NCBI RefSeq assembly: GCF_003732225.1
Contig: NZ_MOBJ01000034.1
Coordinates: forward strand, 518,125-582,124
DNA from: Pseudomonas brassicacearum
GTDB taxonomy: Bacteria; Pseudomonadota; Gammaproteobacteria; Pseudomonadales; Pseudomonadaceae
Direction of reading: 5' to 3'
Length of the DNA stretch: 64,000 bases
The position numbers and the translations under genes were made by a program. Positions 44,268 through 52,900 of the stretch are shown piece after piece. How positions within the stretch are numbered: the first letter of the stretch is position 1; each line of letters opens with the position of its first letter. The notes beneath the pieces are model-generated. The model saw only the letters and a list, made by a program, of their open reading frames with translations. It was not told the origin of the DNA and ran no database searches.

Positions 44268-47200
44268 TTGCCCGTCCATGGACTTTGCCGCTGCTCAGTT
44301 GGTGGTGGCTCAAACAGATCGTTCTCATCGAAGGCGATGTTGTACCAGGTGCGGTAATGCTGTTCGCGGCGTAGCGGTTTTTCTTGCGGCGGGTTGCCTT
44401 GCCGCATTTTTTTCGCCAGCACGGTCTCGGTCGGGCGGCCTGCCGCGTCGTAGAACTGCTGGTCGTGAAAGGCGTGCTGACGCATCGAGCGATCATTGAT
44501 GTAACGCGGCTGGTCGGCGAAGTACGGCCGATAGATCCGCACTTGTTCACCCTTGTTGTTGTACTCGACCGGTTCACTGACCCGCCAGCGTCGCGGCACC
44601 TCGGCTTCTTGCGGCGTACCGTCGGGGTTGAGGATCAACTCGCCGTTTTCATCGACCTGCCACGACTTGCCCGGCTCGACCTCCTGCTTGGTTTGCAGCG
44701 CCCGGCCGAAACCGTCCAGGTAAACGATGCTCACCCGGACTTGCATCTCTACGTCGCCGGGGTAGCGGTCGGCCAGCAGACCAACGGAATACACCGGTTC
44801 ACGGTGGGCGGCGTCAATCTGTGCCTTGAGGATCTGCTCGTTCGCATCCGGGTTTTCCAGACCTTCAAGGTGCTGCCGGGCCCGGTTGCAGAGGTGGCCG
44901 CTGGGCAGTACAAAACCTTCAACCCTGGCCCACTTCAGCCACTCGGAGGACGGCGGTGCTGTCCGGGAGATACGGCCCATCCAGCTGAAGGTGTCCCAGA
45001 AGCTGGCACTGGCGAATTTGCCGATGGCTGCTTTCGGATCGGCGATGGCAATCGCGGGGTCGCGGTCTGACGGAGCTTTGTAAGTCTTCAAAGGATCGAA
45101 GCCCACCGGTTCTCCCCGTTCTGTACCGTAGAAACTGGTCACCAGCGGTTCACCGAACGCACTGTAACGGGCTTCCTGAATATTGCGATTGGCATCCTCG
45201 ATTTCAGCCGGCAGGAATGATCGGTAGTCAATATTGTGGGTAAAAGTGGTACACCCATCCGGCAAGGTGACGGCTTTGACCAGGCACCAGTATTCATCGT
45301 AGGCGACTTCGGTCGGGCCATGGCTGCGGGTTTCCTGGAACTTTTCGACGTTATAAAAGCCGTCCAGCTTATGGTAGACCGGGAAGCCTCGGTGCACGGA
45401 CCACAAGTAGTCTTTCGCGTCGTCCGAGTTCAGGCTTTCGTCCTTTTTCACCACGGGCAGGAACAGCTCCATGATGTGGTAACCCACCTCTGTTGATTCG
45501 AGCTTTTCTTTCAGGTTGAAAGGCATATTGCCCTGCTCGTCCTTAAGCTTGTCGTAAGCGCTCAGGGCGACTTTGTCCAGTTCCGCCGTTTCCACATAGG
45601 CGGGTAATGCTTCGAAGGTTGCCTTACCCGGGGCCAGCACCTGACCGCTGGCGGGGTCCATGTAGCGCTGCAACGACAAACCGGTCAACTCAGGTTCTTG
45701 CTCCCACTTCCCGCCTTTTCCAAACCATTCGAGGAATTTTTCCTGATTAATCGTGCCAGGACTCAGTGCGGTTTTATCCAGCACCAGCGCATTGCTGCGC
45801 TGTTGATAAGGCAGCCCCAGGCGCCAGGCTTCAGGGTCCGGTTCCTTTTCCTCTTCACCCTGATGGTGGATATGTTTCGCCCTGGTTTGCGTCAGGTACC
45901 AGCATTGTTGAGCCGGGTCATGGGCGTCTTTCCACCAGGTGTTCTGATACTCGTCACTGAACGGCGGCGTGTCTGTGACAGCTTTGCGTCGAGCGTAGTT
46001 CACAGCAAACGCATGAACGACGCTGCCATACTCATCCCACTCCAGGTTGAGCGTGTGCTGGCACAACGGGTCGTCCTTGAGCTGCGGCTCATACTGGTAA
46101 CCGATCGATTCCAGCTCCAGGGGCTGGAGCACGGCGTAGGGTTGATGTTCACCTTTGGGGCGCAATACCCGCACCAGATGGCGGCTTTCCTGTACGACGT
46201 AGGGCACGGCCGTGAGCGGGTCGTCGTCCGCCGCATAGACTTCCGTGCGCAACACCCGGCCACTCAGGCAGCGGGCGATTTCGCGGGAGGTTTCCTCGTC
46301 GGGTGACAGGAGTGGTTGCGCCGCGCGGTCGTTGAAGTGGTAGTTCTGCAGCACGGTGGGTTCAAGGGGTATGGCCAACGCATCGAGCGCGTAGTAACCG
46401 TCCCTCGGCAAGTCGATGGATTCACCGGTATGGAACCAGGTCTTGCTCAGGATCGGTGCGGTAAAACCTTCACTCGCGCGTTCAGCAGCAGTGGCTTCGG
46501 TGTCGGTCTGCAACAGCAAACCAAAGCCCCGAAACTCTCGCTCGAAGCGGTCGTAATAGCCGCTTCGGTAGGTGAAACCCTGCGTCAGCCGGTTGCCGGT
46601 GATGTCATCGATCTGGGTTTGCCGGTTCACCAGGTGCATCGCGAACGGCAGATGGGATACCGGGGTTTCCACCCCGGCGTCGATCTGCTCCTGCTTCTCG
46701 TCCAGCCACTCCTGAGCCGAACTGCGATAGGTCACACGGCTGCTGGCACCCATGTTGTTGCAGGTCGCGTTAACCAGATAAGGCTTGGCCTTGACGAAAT
46801 CGTAGCGCCAGTGCCGTGGCTCCATGTACGGCACCGTCAGGATCACACTGGAGCAACCCAGCCCTTGCAGGTCGGCGGTGCTGACCTGGCAGAGCCGGTC
46901 GTACTGCACGCCTTTGGGCCAGGGCAAGTCGACGGAGGTCAGGGTATAACCATTACCGGCATGGTTCATGAACACCCGCAGGCGATCAGGCTCCAGATAG
47001 ATCAGATCGGCCGCGCCCGAGCCATCGAGGTCGGCCAGCAGCACCTGCGAGGCATTGAACTCGTCATAAGCAAACGGCAAGGCACACAGCACGAAACCCT
47101 TGCCGAAGCGCCCCTGCCCCAGGTTAGTCCAGCATTTGACCTCGTTGTGACGGATGCGCACCAGGTGCGCCTGTCCACTGCCGAGCACATCGGCGAAGGC

Positions 47201-48922
47201 CACCACCTCGGTCGGCGTATTGCTCAACAGCGGTAACTCATCGTCGTCCAGCGTCTCCTCGCCCGTTTTATCCGGATGGGGCACATCGATGCCGTCGGCG
47301 AACCCTGCCTCGCGACGGTTGGCGTACAGCCGCACGCTGCGGGTGCCGATCAGCGCCACGTCGCTCAGGCCGTTACCGACCAGGTCGGCCATTTGCGCCA
47401 TGGGCTGGAAAAACTCGCTGGGGAAGGCATCGAACGTCACGAAGTTCGACCAGTTTCGGTCCGGGTCGAGGGTGAAAAAACCGCTCATGCCCGGCTGGGC
47501 AATCACCCAGTCCAGCTTGCCATCGCCGGTCAGGTCGGTGAGGGATTGGCGGGCCGATTTGCTGCTGTCGGCCACCGGGATGTGCTCCAGCAACTTCCAG
47601 TCGCTATAGCCCACGTCGTCACCGCCGGTTTCGGCGCGCAACGGTTCGCGGTAGTACCAGGCCTTGTCATAACGACACAGCACACCCGGCGTGCCTTCAC
47701 CGTACAGGTCCACCAAATGATAACGCTGACCGTCGTTGAGCCCGGGCATGTCCGGAAACTCGGCCCAACCGGGGTGATGCGGATCAAGTTCGCACGCGTT
47801 GTAGCTGAACTCCATCGGCGGTCGGCTTTCTACCTGCCCCAGGCTGTCATAGGCCTGGAGGTGAGCGGCCGTCAGGTGGTTGTAGCCCAGCGGACTCGGC
47901 CGATGCTCCAGCAGCAGGCGCTGGACCAGCACCGGTGTATCACCCAGTTCCTGGGGGAAGTAATGGAACATCAACACCTGCCGGCACAAGCGCCGGGTGC
48001 CGAGTTCGAAACCGTAGGCGTAGTTCCAGAACGGGTCGCTGCGCTCGGGCCACGTCAAGGGTTCAGCAAAGATTGGCGCGGTCTCAAGCGCCGTGCTGCG
48101 CCCGCCATAATCGAACACCAGCTGGAAGTGCCATTGCTCCTTTTTCCAGCTGTCGGCGACCCAGGCATACAGGTGCGGATGGGCCTTTGCATTGCCATAG
48201 CACACGAGCGTGAGGTAGCGCTGCGCACGGTAGTCGCGCAACTGCGGCGGGGCGGGGGCATCCGTTTCGGCCTTGTACTCGTAGACGATATGTTCGCCTC
48301 GGGTATTGAGGCTTTCGTCGATCATCCAGACGCCGACATGCTGCGAGTCGTTTGGGTCGGCACGGCGTGAGTGCCCGGTTTTGCCATACACATGCAGGCT
48401 GCCATCGGCGCCATGGATCAGCCAGAATCCGGCGGTATCAGCCGTGGTAGACCAATGCTCGATCAAGGAGAACTCACCCTCGACCCGCGGCCAGTGACGC
48501 ACCACCTTGTGCTCGACGAGCAGATCCACGTCTTTGTATTTGCTTGTGAGCCTGAAAATCAGCGAGCCATCGGTTTCAGCGCGCTCGGGCATCCACACAT
48601 CACCGCCCGGCCCCACCACCTGGTCGTTGCCGTCATATGTCGGCACGCCCTTGGTGGTGCGCAGGGTGATGGCATTGACGGTCATCCGCCAGCCAATCCC
48701 GAACGGGCTGTTGCCGACATCGCTGCTGTAACCCAGCCCCAGTGGCGGGGCGAAGCCGCGCCCAGGTGAAATCGGCAAGGGGCACTCCAGCTGCGCTGCG
48801 CCACTGGGGCCCATCGGGCCGAGGCCCTTACCGATGCTTTGGATGGCGCCGCCGCCTTTGGGCAGGGAGGGTGCGTTGATTTCGAGTTTACCTTGATTGT
48901 CCATGGCCATCGGGGTGTCCAC
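44264..48922 (-). CDS. Insecticidal toxin complex B component (TcB; TcdB/TcaC-like)
   Basis: This encodes 1552 residues. Together with a C component, TcB forms the hollow cocoon that holds the toxic enzyme and docks on the TcA pore. The SpvB-like N-terminus is at about residues 15-330 (LPKGGGAIQSIGKGLG, RGFAPPLGLGYSSDVGNSPF). FG-GAP/beta-propeller repeats follow at about 390-700 (LTDLTGDGKLDWV, MADLVGNGLSDV, LLADLDGSGAADLIYLEP). Then come the TcdB middle domains (RLTQGFTYRSGYYDRFEREF) and an Rhs-like C-terminus (YLDGFGRALQTKQEVEPG). Length is normal and the frame intact. The start is probably GTG 48922; ATG 48910 or 48904 are possible. A conserved dyad lies 68 bp upstream. Confidence 0.93.
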   Translation of the reverse strand: MDTPMAMDNQGKLEINAPSLPKGGGAIQSIGKGLGPMGPSGAAQLECPLPISPGRGFAPPLGLGYSSDVGNSPFGIGWRMTVNAITLRTTKGVPTYDGNDQVVGPGGDVWMPERAETDGSLIFRLTSKYKDVDLLVEHKVVRHWPRVEGEFSLIEHWSTTADTAGFWLIHGADGSLHVYGKTGHSRRADPNDSQHVGVWMIDESLNTRGEHIVYEYKAETDAPAPPQLRDYRAQRYLTLVCYGNAKAHPHLYAWVADSWKKEQWHFQLVFDYGGRSTALETAPIFAEPLTWPERSDPFWNYAYGFELGTRRLCRQVLMFHYFPQELGDTPVLVQRLLLEHRPSPLGYNHLTAAHLQAYDSLGQVESRPPMEFSYNACELDPHHPGWAEFPDMPGLNDGQRYHLVDLYGEGTPGVLCRYDKAWYYREPLRAETGGDDVGYSDWKLLEHIPVADSSKSARQSLTDLTGDGKLDWVIAQPGMSGFFTLDPDRNWSNFVTFDAFPSEFFQPMAQMADLVGNGLSDVALIGTRSVRLYANRREAGFADGIDVPHPDKTGEETLDDDELPLLSNTPTEVVAFADVLGSGQAHLVRIRHNEVKCWTNLGQGRFGKGFVLCALPFAYDEFNASQVLLADLDGSGAADLIYLEPDRLRVFMNHAGNGYTLTSVDLPWPKGVQYDRLCQVSTADLQGLGCSSVILTVPYMEPRHWRYDFVKAKPYLVNATCNNMGASSRVTYRSSAQEWLDEKQEQIDAGVETPVSHLPFAMHLVNRQTQIDDITGNRLTQGFTYRSGYYDRFEREFRGFGLLLQTDTEATAAERASEGFTAPILSKTWFHTGESIDLPRDGYYALDALAIPLEPTVLQNYHFNDRAAQPLLSPDEETSREIARCLSGRVLRTEVYAADDDPLTAVPYVVQESRHLVRVLRPKGEHQPYAVLQPLELESIGYQYEPQLKDDPLCQHTLNLEWDEYGSVVHAFAVNYARRKAVTDTPPFSDEYQNTWWKDAHDPAQQCWYLTQTRAKHIHHQGEEEKEPDPEAWRLGLPYQQRSNALVLDKTALSPGTINQEKFLEWFGKGGKWEQEPELTGLSLQRYMDPASGQVLAPGKATFEALPAYVETAELDKVALSAYDKLKDEQGNMPFNLKEKLESTEVGYHIMELFLPVVKKDESLNSDDAKDYLWSVHRGFPVYHKLDGFYNVEKFQETRSHGPTEVAYDEYWCLVKAVTLPDGCTTFTHNIDYRSFLPAEIEDANRNIQEARYSAFGEPLVTSFYGTERGEPVGFDPLKTYKAPSDRDPAIAIADPKAAIGKFASASFWDTFSWMGRISRTAPPSSEWLKWARVEGFVLPSGHLCNRARQHLEGLENPDANEQILKAQIDAAHREPVYSVGLLADRYPGDVEMQVRVSIVYLDGFGRALQTKQEVEPGKSWQVDENGELILNPDGTPQEAEVPRRWRVSEPVEYNNKGEQVRIYRPYFADQPRYINDRSMRQHAFHDQQFYDAAGRPTETVLAKKMRQGNPPQEKPLRREQHYRTWYNIAFDENDLFEPPPTEQRQSPWTGK

Positions 48923-48990
48923 CGTATTGGAGCCTGCAACAGACAGAATGTCCGGATGGTCCCAACTTATCAGGCAGGGCGAGGGTTGTG

Positions 48991-49010
48991 ACCTGTCATA
49001 TCTGACAGGT
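48991..49010. promoter_or_regulatory. Tc dyad site 1 (upstream of TcB)
   Basis: ACCTGTCATATCTGACAGGT is a perfect palindrome of 8-bp arms around TATC, extended by two further paired bases (TG/CA) on each side. It lies 68 bp upstream of the TcB start and is one of four matching sites in the island. Confidence 0.7.
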
Positions 49011-49140
49011 CATCATGGGTTTTTTAGATTGAATTCGTTTGATGTGTAACGTTTTAATCGCTAAAGATTTAGTTTGAGAAAGCGGACTGATGCGGCTAAC
49101 AACGAATAGTGCTACCAAGAAGAGAAGAGCCGTTCGTCGG

Positions 49141-49160
49141 GACTGTTAGATCTTACAGGT
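49141..49160. promoter_or_regulatory. Tc dyad site 2 (upstream of the 105-aa gene)
   Basis: GACTGTTAGATCTTACAGGT is an imperfect dyad with the same layout as site 1. It is 71 bp before the small gene and preceded by CCGTTCGTCGG, which also precedes site 3. Confidence 0.65.
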
Positions 49161-49231
49161 GGCAAATCATTGTGCAGGCCGTAGAACGGTAGTGAGTTTT
49201 TGAACATGAACAAACTCAGGAGCCAAGAATC

Positions 49232-49549
49232 ATGACTGACGACAATACGTTTGCTAACCTGAACAAGCCTCCACCACATATGCTCGTTCCTCGCGAGGGG
49301 GGGCTATACTCAATTCCGCTGCTTACCAGCGGTATTCCGAAGGAGAATAATTTTGAGACGATCCTCGGCGTGGATGTGTACCCAGGACCATCTAAATTCC
49401 AGTATACTCTTCCGCCTTTGACGTTGAGATATTCATATCCGGTACCAGTAGCGCCAGGGCCGCATTACATATATACGCGCCAAGGTTCAGGTGCTGCAGG
49501 AGAGTGGTTCGACACCGGTTGGTTTTATGTGAAAACCCCACCTGAGTAG
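49232..49549 (+). CDS. Small unknown protein of the Tc island
   Basis: This encodes 105 residues, and the ATG is well placed behind CAGGAGCCAAGAATC. There is no signal peptide or membrane segment. The sequence is rich in Pro, Tyr and Gly with short strand-like patterns (GGLYSIPLLTSGIPKEN, LTLRYSYPVPVAPGPHYIYT, EWFDTGWFYVKT), suggesting a compact beta protein. I do not recognise the family. Base composition is AT-richer than the housekeeping genes of the window. It sits alone between divergent TcB and TcA genes and has its own copy of the island dyad, so it is probably expressed together with the toxin. Confidence 0.7.
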   Translation: MTDDNTFANLNKPPPHMLVPREGGLYSIPLLTSGIPKENNFETILGVDVYPGPSKFQYTLPPLTLRYSYPVPVAPGPHYIYTRQGSGAAGEWFDTGWFYVKTPPE

Positions 49550-49907
49550 CCCCTCCAGAATCGACCTCCCATCAGCCGGCAAACTCTTCGAGAACGGTCG
49601 TAAATCAGGCTACCCACTCCCGGTTGGTAGCCCGATATCCCGCAAGGCATTCCAACTCTCCCCCTGCTACTGGCGCCCTTGTGCTCCGTTTGCCCCCGAA
49701 AGGTGCAATCAGCATCCCTGTCGCCAGTGCCAACGCCCTCTGCCGAAGTTGCCCACCAAAAACTACCGTTCGTCGGCACTGTCATTTCTGTCAGGTAGTC
49801 CGCCGCCCATGTTCGGCGTAGAAAAACACCATCAAGCAACCACCGATTCACTCTCTCCCTTTGTGCACCGCTCAGGGCGCCACGACAGGGCTCGCAGGAG
49901 AAACAGA
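49550..49907 (+). other. Upstream region of the TcA genes
   Basis: This 358-bp gap is without a credible gene. It carries dyad site 3 and the 33-bp block shared with the region before the small gene. The TcA frame is open back to 49749, but those 53 codons do not resemble protein and a good ribosome site is at 49896. Confidence 0.5.
49777..49796. promoter_or_regulatory. Tc dyad site 3 (upstream of TcA)
   Basis: CACTGTCATTTCTGTCAGGT shares 15 or more positions with sites 1 and 2, including the AGGT end, and lies 111 bp before the TcA start. It is preceded by CCGTTCGTCGG exactly as at site 2. Confidence 0.65.
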
Positions 49908-52900
49908 ATGAGCAAGGACTTCACCGATCCCTCAATCAAACAGCTTTTCGAACTGACCTCGGCGACTCCAGAGCCCTCGGTTCTGAGCAACGTCGAACGC
50001 TTTATCGAACAGGAGGGGTCTGTTTTCGAACTTCTGAAGCTGGGACGTCAAGGCGTGGTGGAAACGTTCGGGTTGCACAGCCGCGACGCTCAAGCGTTGT
50101 TGGACCGGGCGTCGAGCCTGGCGGTGTATACCGCTCGCGAGTTTCGTGAGCAACGTTTGGTGACCCAGACTCCGCCCAATCCATTGCATCGCACCGGAGT
50201 CCAGGCGCGGCTAGATACGCCTACCTTCGACGATCTGTTCAGTCCCGACTGGGAAGGCAGCAGCCCATCGCAAAGCCCCGACTCGAGCATCTCGCCAGCG
50301 GCGTATTTGGTGAGGCTGGTGACACTGGCACGGCTCCTGGAAGTAAAAAGCGGCGGTGGAACCGGGCTCATTACTCTTGATGCCCGGCGACCGGATCTCA
50401 CTCAACTCACCATTGACCCGGTGAGCATGTTCCAGATAAAACCGACGGTGACCTTGGTCAATGAGGTGCTGGAAAGCATTATCAAAGCATCCCTCGGCAC
50501 TGAGGTAATGAAGGATCAGGTGGTCGATGACCAGTTGCTGGAAACGCGCTTTCCGTTTCGGTCCATGCCGTTCGAGTGGTATGCCGAGCACTGGAAGCAG
50601 GTGTTGGGGCTCAACAAACTGTCACTGGGGGAAGTGGTCCGTACCATCGACCTGACGGCGCCGTACTTCAAGCAACCGGGGGCTCACGGAGACCTGTCGG
50701 ACATTGCGCTGCGTCAATCCTGCAACATCGGCCCACAGGGCCAGCGCTTGCTGACCGAGAACTTTATTAACTTTTCCTCCACTCCTGTTAGCGAGGCGTT
50801 CTACAAGAACAACTTTGGTTCCACTGGTGAGGATTTGAAAGACTCGGTGCACTTCTGTGCCCAGACCTCGATTGACGCGCAGATGCTGACCTCCCTTTTA
50901 TCGATCGAAGACTGCGCGCCAACGCTTTCGCCCAATGTGACGTCGACGATCCTGTCGGCGGCGTCACCCAAGGTATTTGGCTCGGTGTTCATCAACGACA
51001 GAGCTGAGAAGGCGATGAGTCTGTCGCCTCCGACAAAGAGCACAACCCGCTCTTTCATCGGTAGCACCAACAACAGCTTTGAGCGGATGAACCGGATGCT
51101 GCGCCTGAGCCGCTGGCTGAAACTCCCCACAGACCAGTGTGATCGCCTGGTCATGGCCGCCATCCGGGCGGAGCAACGAGCCGACATCGTCGACCCGCAA
51201 GCCGCTGCACGCACAGAGCTGGACAAGCCAGCACGGATCACCAACAACACTCTTCGCGCCATCGGTTTGTTCCAGGAGTTTCGTCTGCGGTTCAAGTGCA
51301 CGGCCGAACAATTCGCCGCGCTGATCGATGAAATCTCCCCCTATGGGCGAGGAGAAGAGCGCTCGCAGTTCGATCGTATTTTCAACCCCAAGGATTTGTT
51401 CGATACACCGTTGAAGCTGGATAACACCACCTTTGCAATTGAACCGCAGACCCGTGCCGACCAACGCACCGTCGATCAGATTTGCACCAGCCTGGGAATC
51501 AATCGGGAAGACTGGCGCTATCTGGCGCGGTTCGTGGCCAAAAGTTATAACCAGGTGGACGAACTGCCGCGCAACCTGGCCGTCCTCTCCTCATTTTATC
51601 GCCTGGTACTGCTGTCCGCTTTTCTGGGCATCAGTGCCATAGAGCTGGGAGCATTGCTGGAAGTATTGAGTGACAGGGGCGGGAGCGAATTGCTTCAGCG
51701 CGTGCTCGGCGAGTCTCGCCTGCGCGTCAGCGGCTCCAGCAGCATCGGGGATGTATTGAGTGTCATGCATGCCGTGCAATCCGCCGTCCAATGGTGTCAG
51801 GACAACGGCCTGGATGTGCCTTGGCTGGTGCAGCATATAGCCCCCGTGATTGCCCCCCCCTTGGCGACCGAAGCAGACGTTGCCTTGCTGCAAGAGCTGC
51901 ACAAGCGACTGCAACCGGTGCGCTTTTCTGAAGAAGCCATTCGGGCCGCCGGCGTGCCGTCCAGCAACAATTCCAACTACAGCGGGTGGCTGGAACTGCT
52001 TGAAGCAGTGGTCGACCAGGACGGCCTGGTGCTAAGCCTTACCGACAATGCGGATAACTACCAGGAGGCAGCTCGCGGGGAAATTGAAGCGGCGGTCATA
52101 TCGGCGCAAATCCCGGAAAGGGACACTGAACGGGTCTGTGGGGTGATCCTGGCGCTGCTGCTGCAGGCCAGGGATGCTCAAAGTGCGGTGGTCCAGGAAA
52201 GTCTGTCCGTGTACTTGACCCTTCCCCAGGACCTGGTGTTGCCGGTGCTGAAATGGGTCAAAAAAGGCGCTGTTTATCTATTGCTCCAGGAGACAACACG
52301 AGCGCTGGAGGCGGTCACTTCAGGCACAGACAAAGTCAATGTCGGCGATGAAGTGCTGATCCTGTTGGCGCATCTGGTACAACGCGCGGAGATTGTTCAA
52401 CGATTGGGGTTGAGCTCAGCGATGCTGGTGGTCCTGACCTATCGGCAGAACTGGCAGTGGTTCGGTCTCAAACACCCTGAAGAGCTTAGCCCTGATACCT
52501 TGTATTACCTGACACTGTTTCAGCGGGCGGTGACCCAGACGGGGCAGCCGGCCGAAAAATTACTGCAGTACCTGGAACTGGTGAATGGCTTGCCGGAAGC
52601 TCTGACGTCGGAAGACCTGCGCCTGATCCGTGATTCCGCTGCGAGCAAACTGGCGGAAGTGGTGAAGTGGGGGGTCAGGGAGGTGCTCGAATGCGTCCTC
52701 TACCTGAGTCCGTCGAAGCCGGTGCTTCGTAACCTGCCCACCCTTGACACACTGATTCGCATCCGTGGGCTGGCGGCCAGCAGCGGGCTGGACGCCAAGG
52801 CCATTATCAGCCTGGGTGCGCTCACCCCGGACAGTGACAAATACGCCTGCCGCGCCGCGGCTGAACAAGTGCTGGAGTGTTTGTCCGAGTCGACAGTACA

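Larger units (their letters stand above)
48923..49231. other. Divergent Tc promoter region, first half
   Basis: This 309-bp AT-rich, gene-free stretch lies between TcB (minus) and the small plus-strand gene. It holds two of the four 20-bp dyads (48991-49010 and 49141-49160), one facing each gene. No other structure was recognised. Confidence 0.6.
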
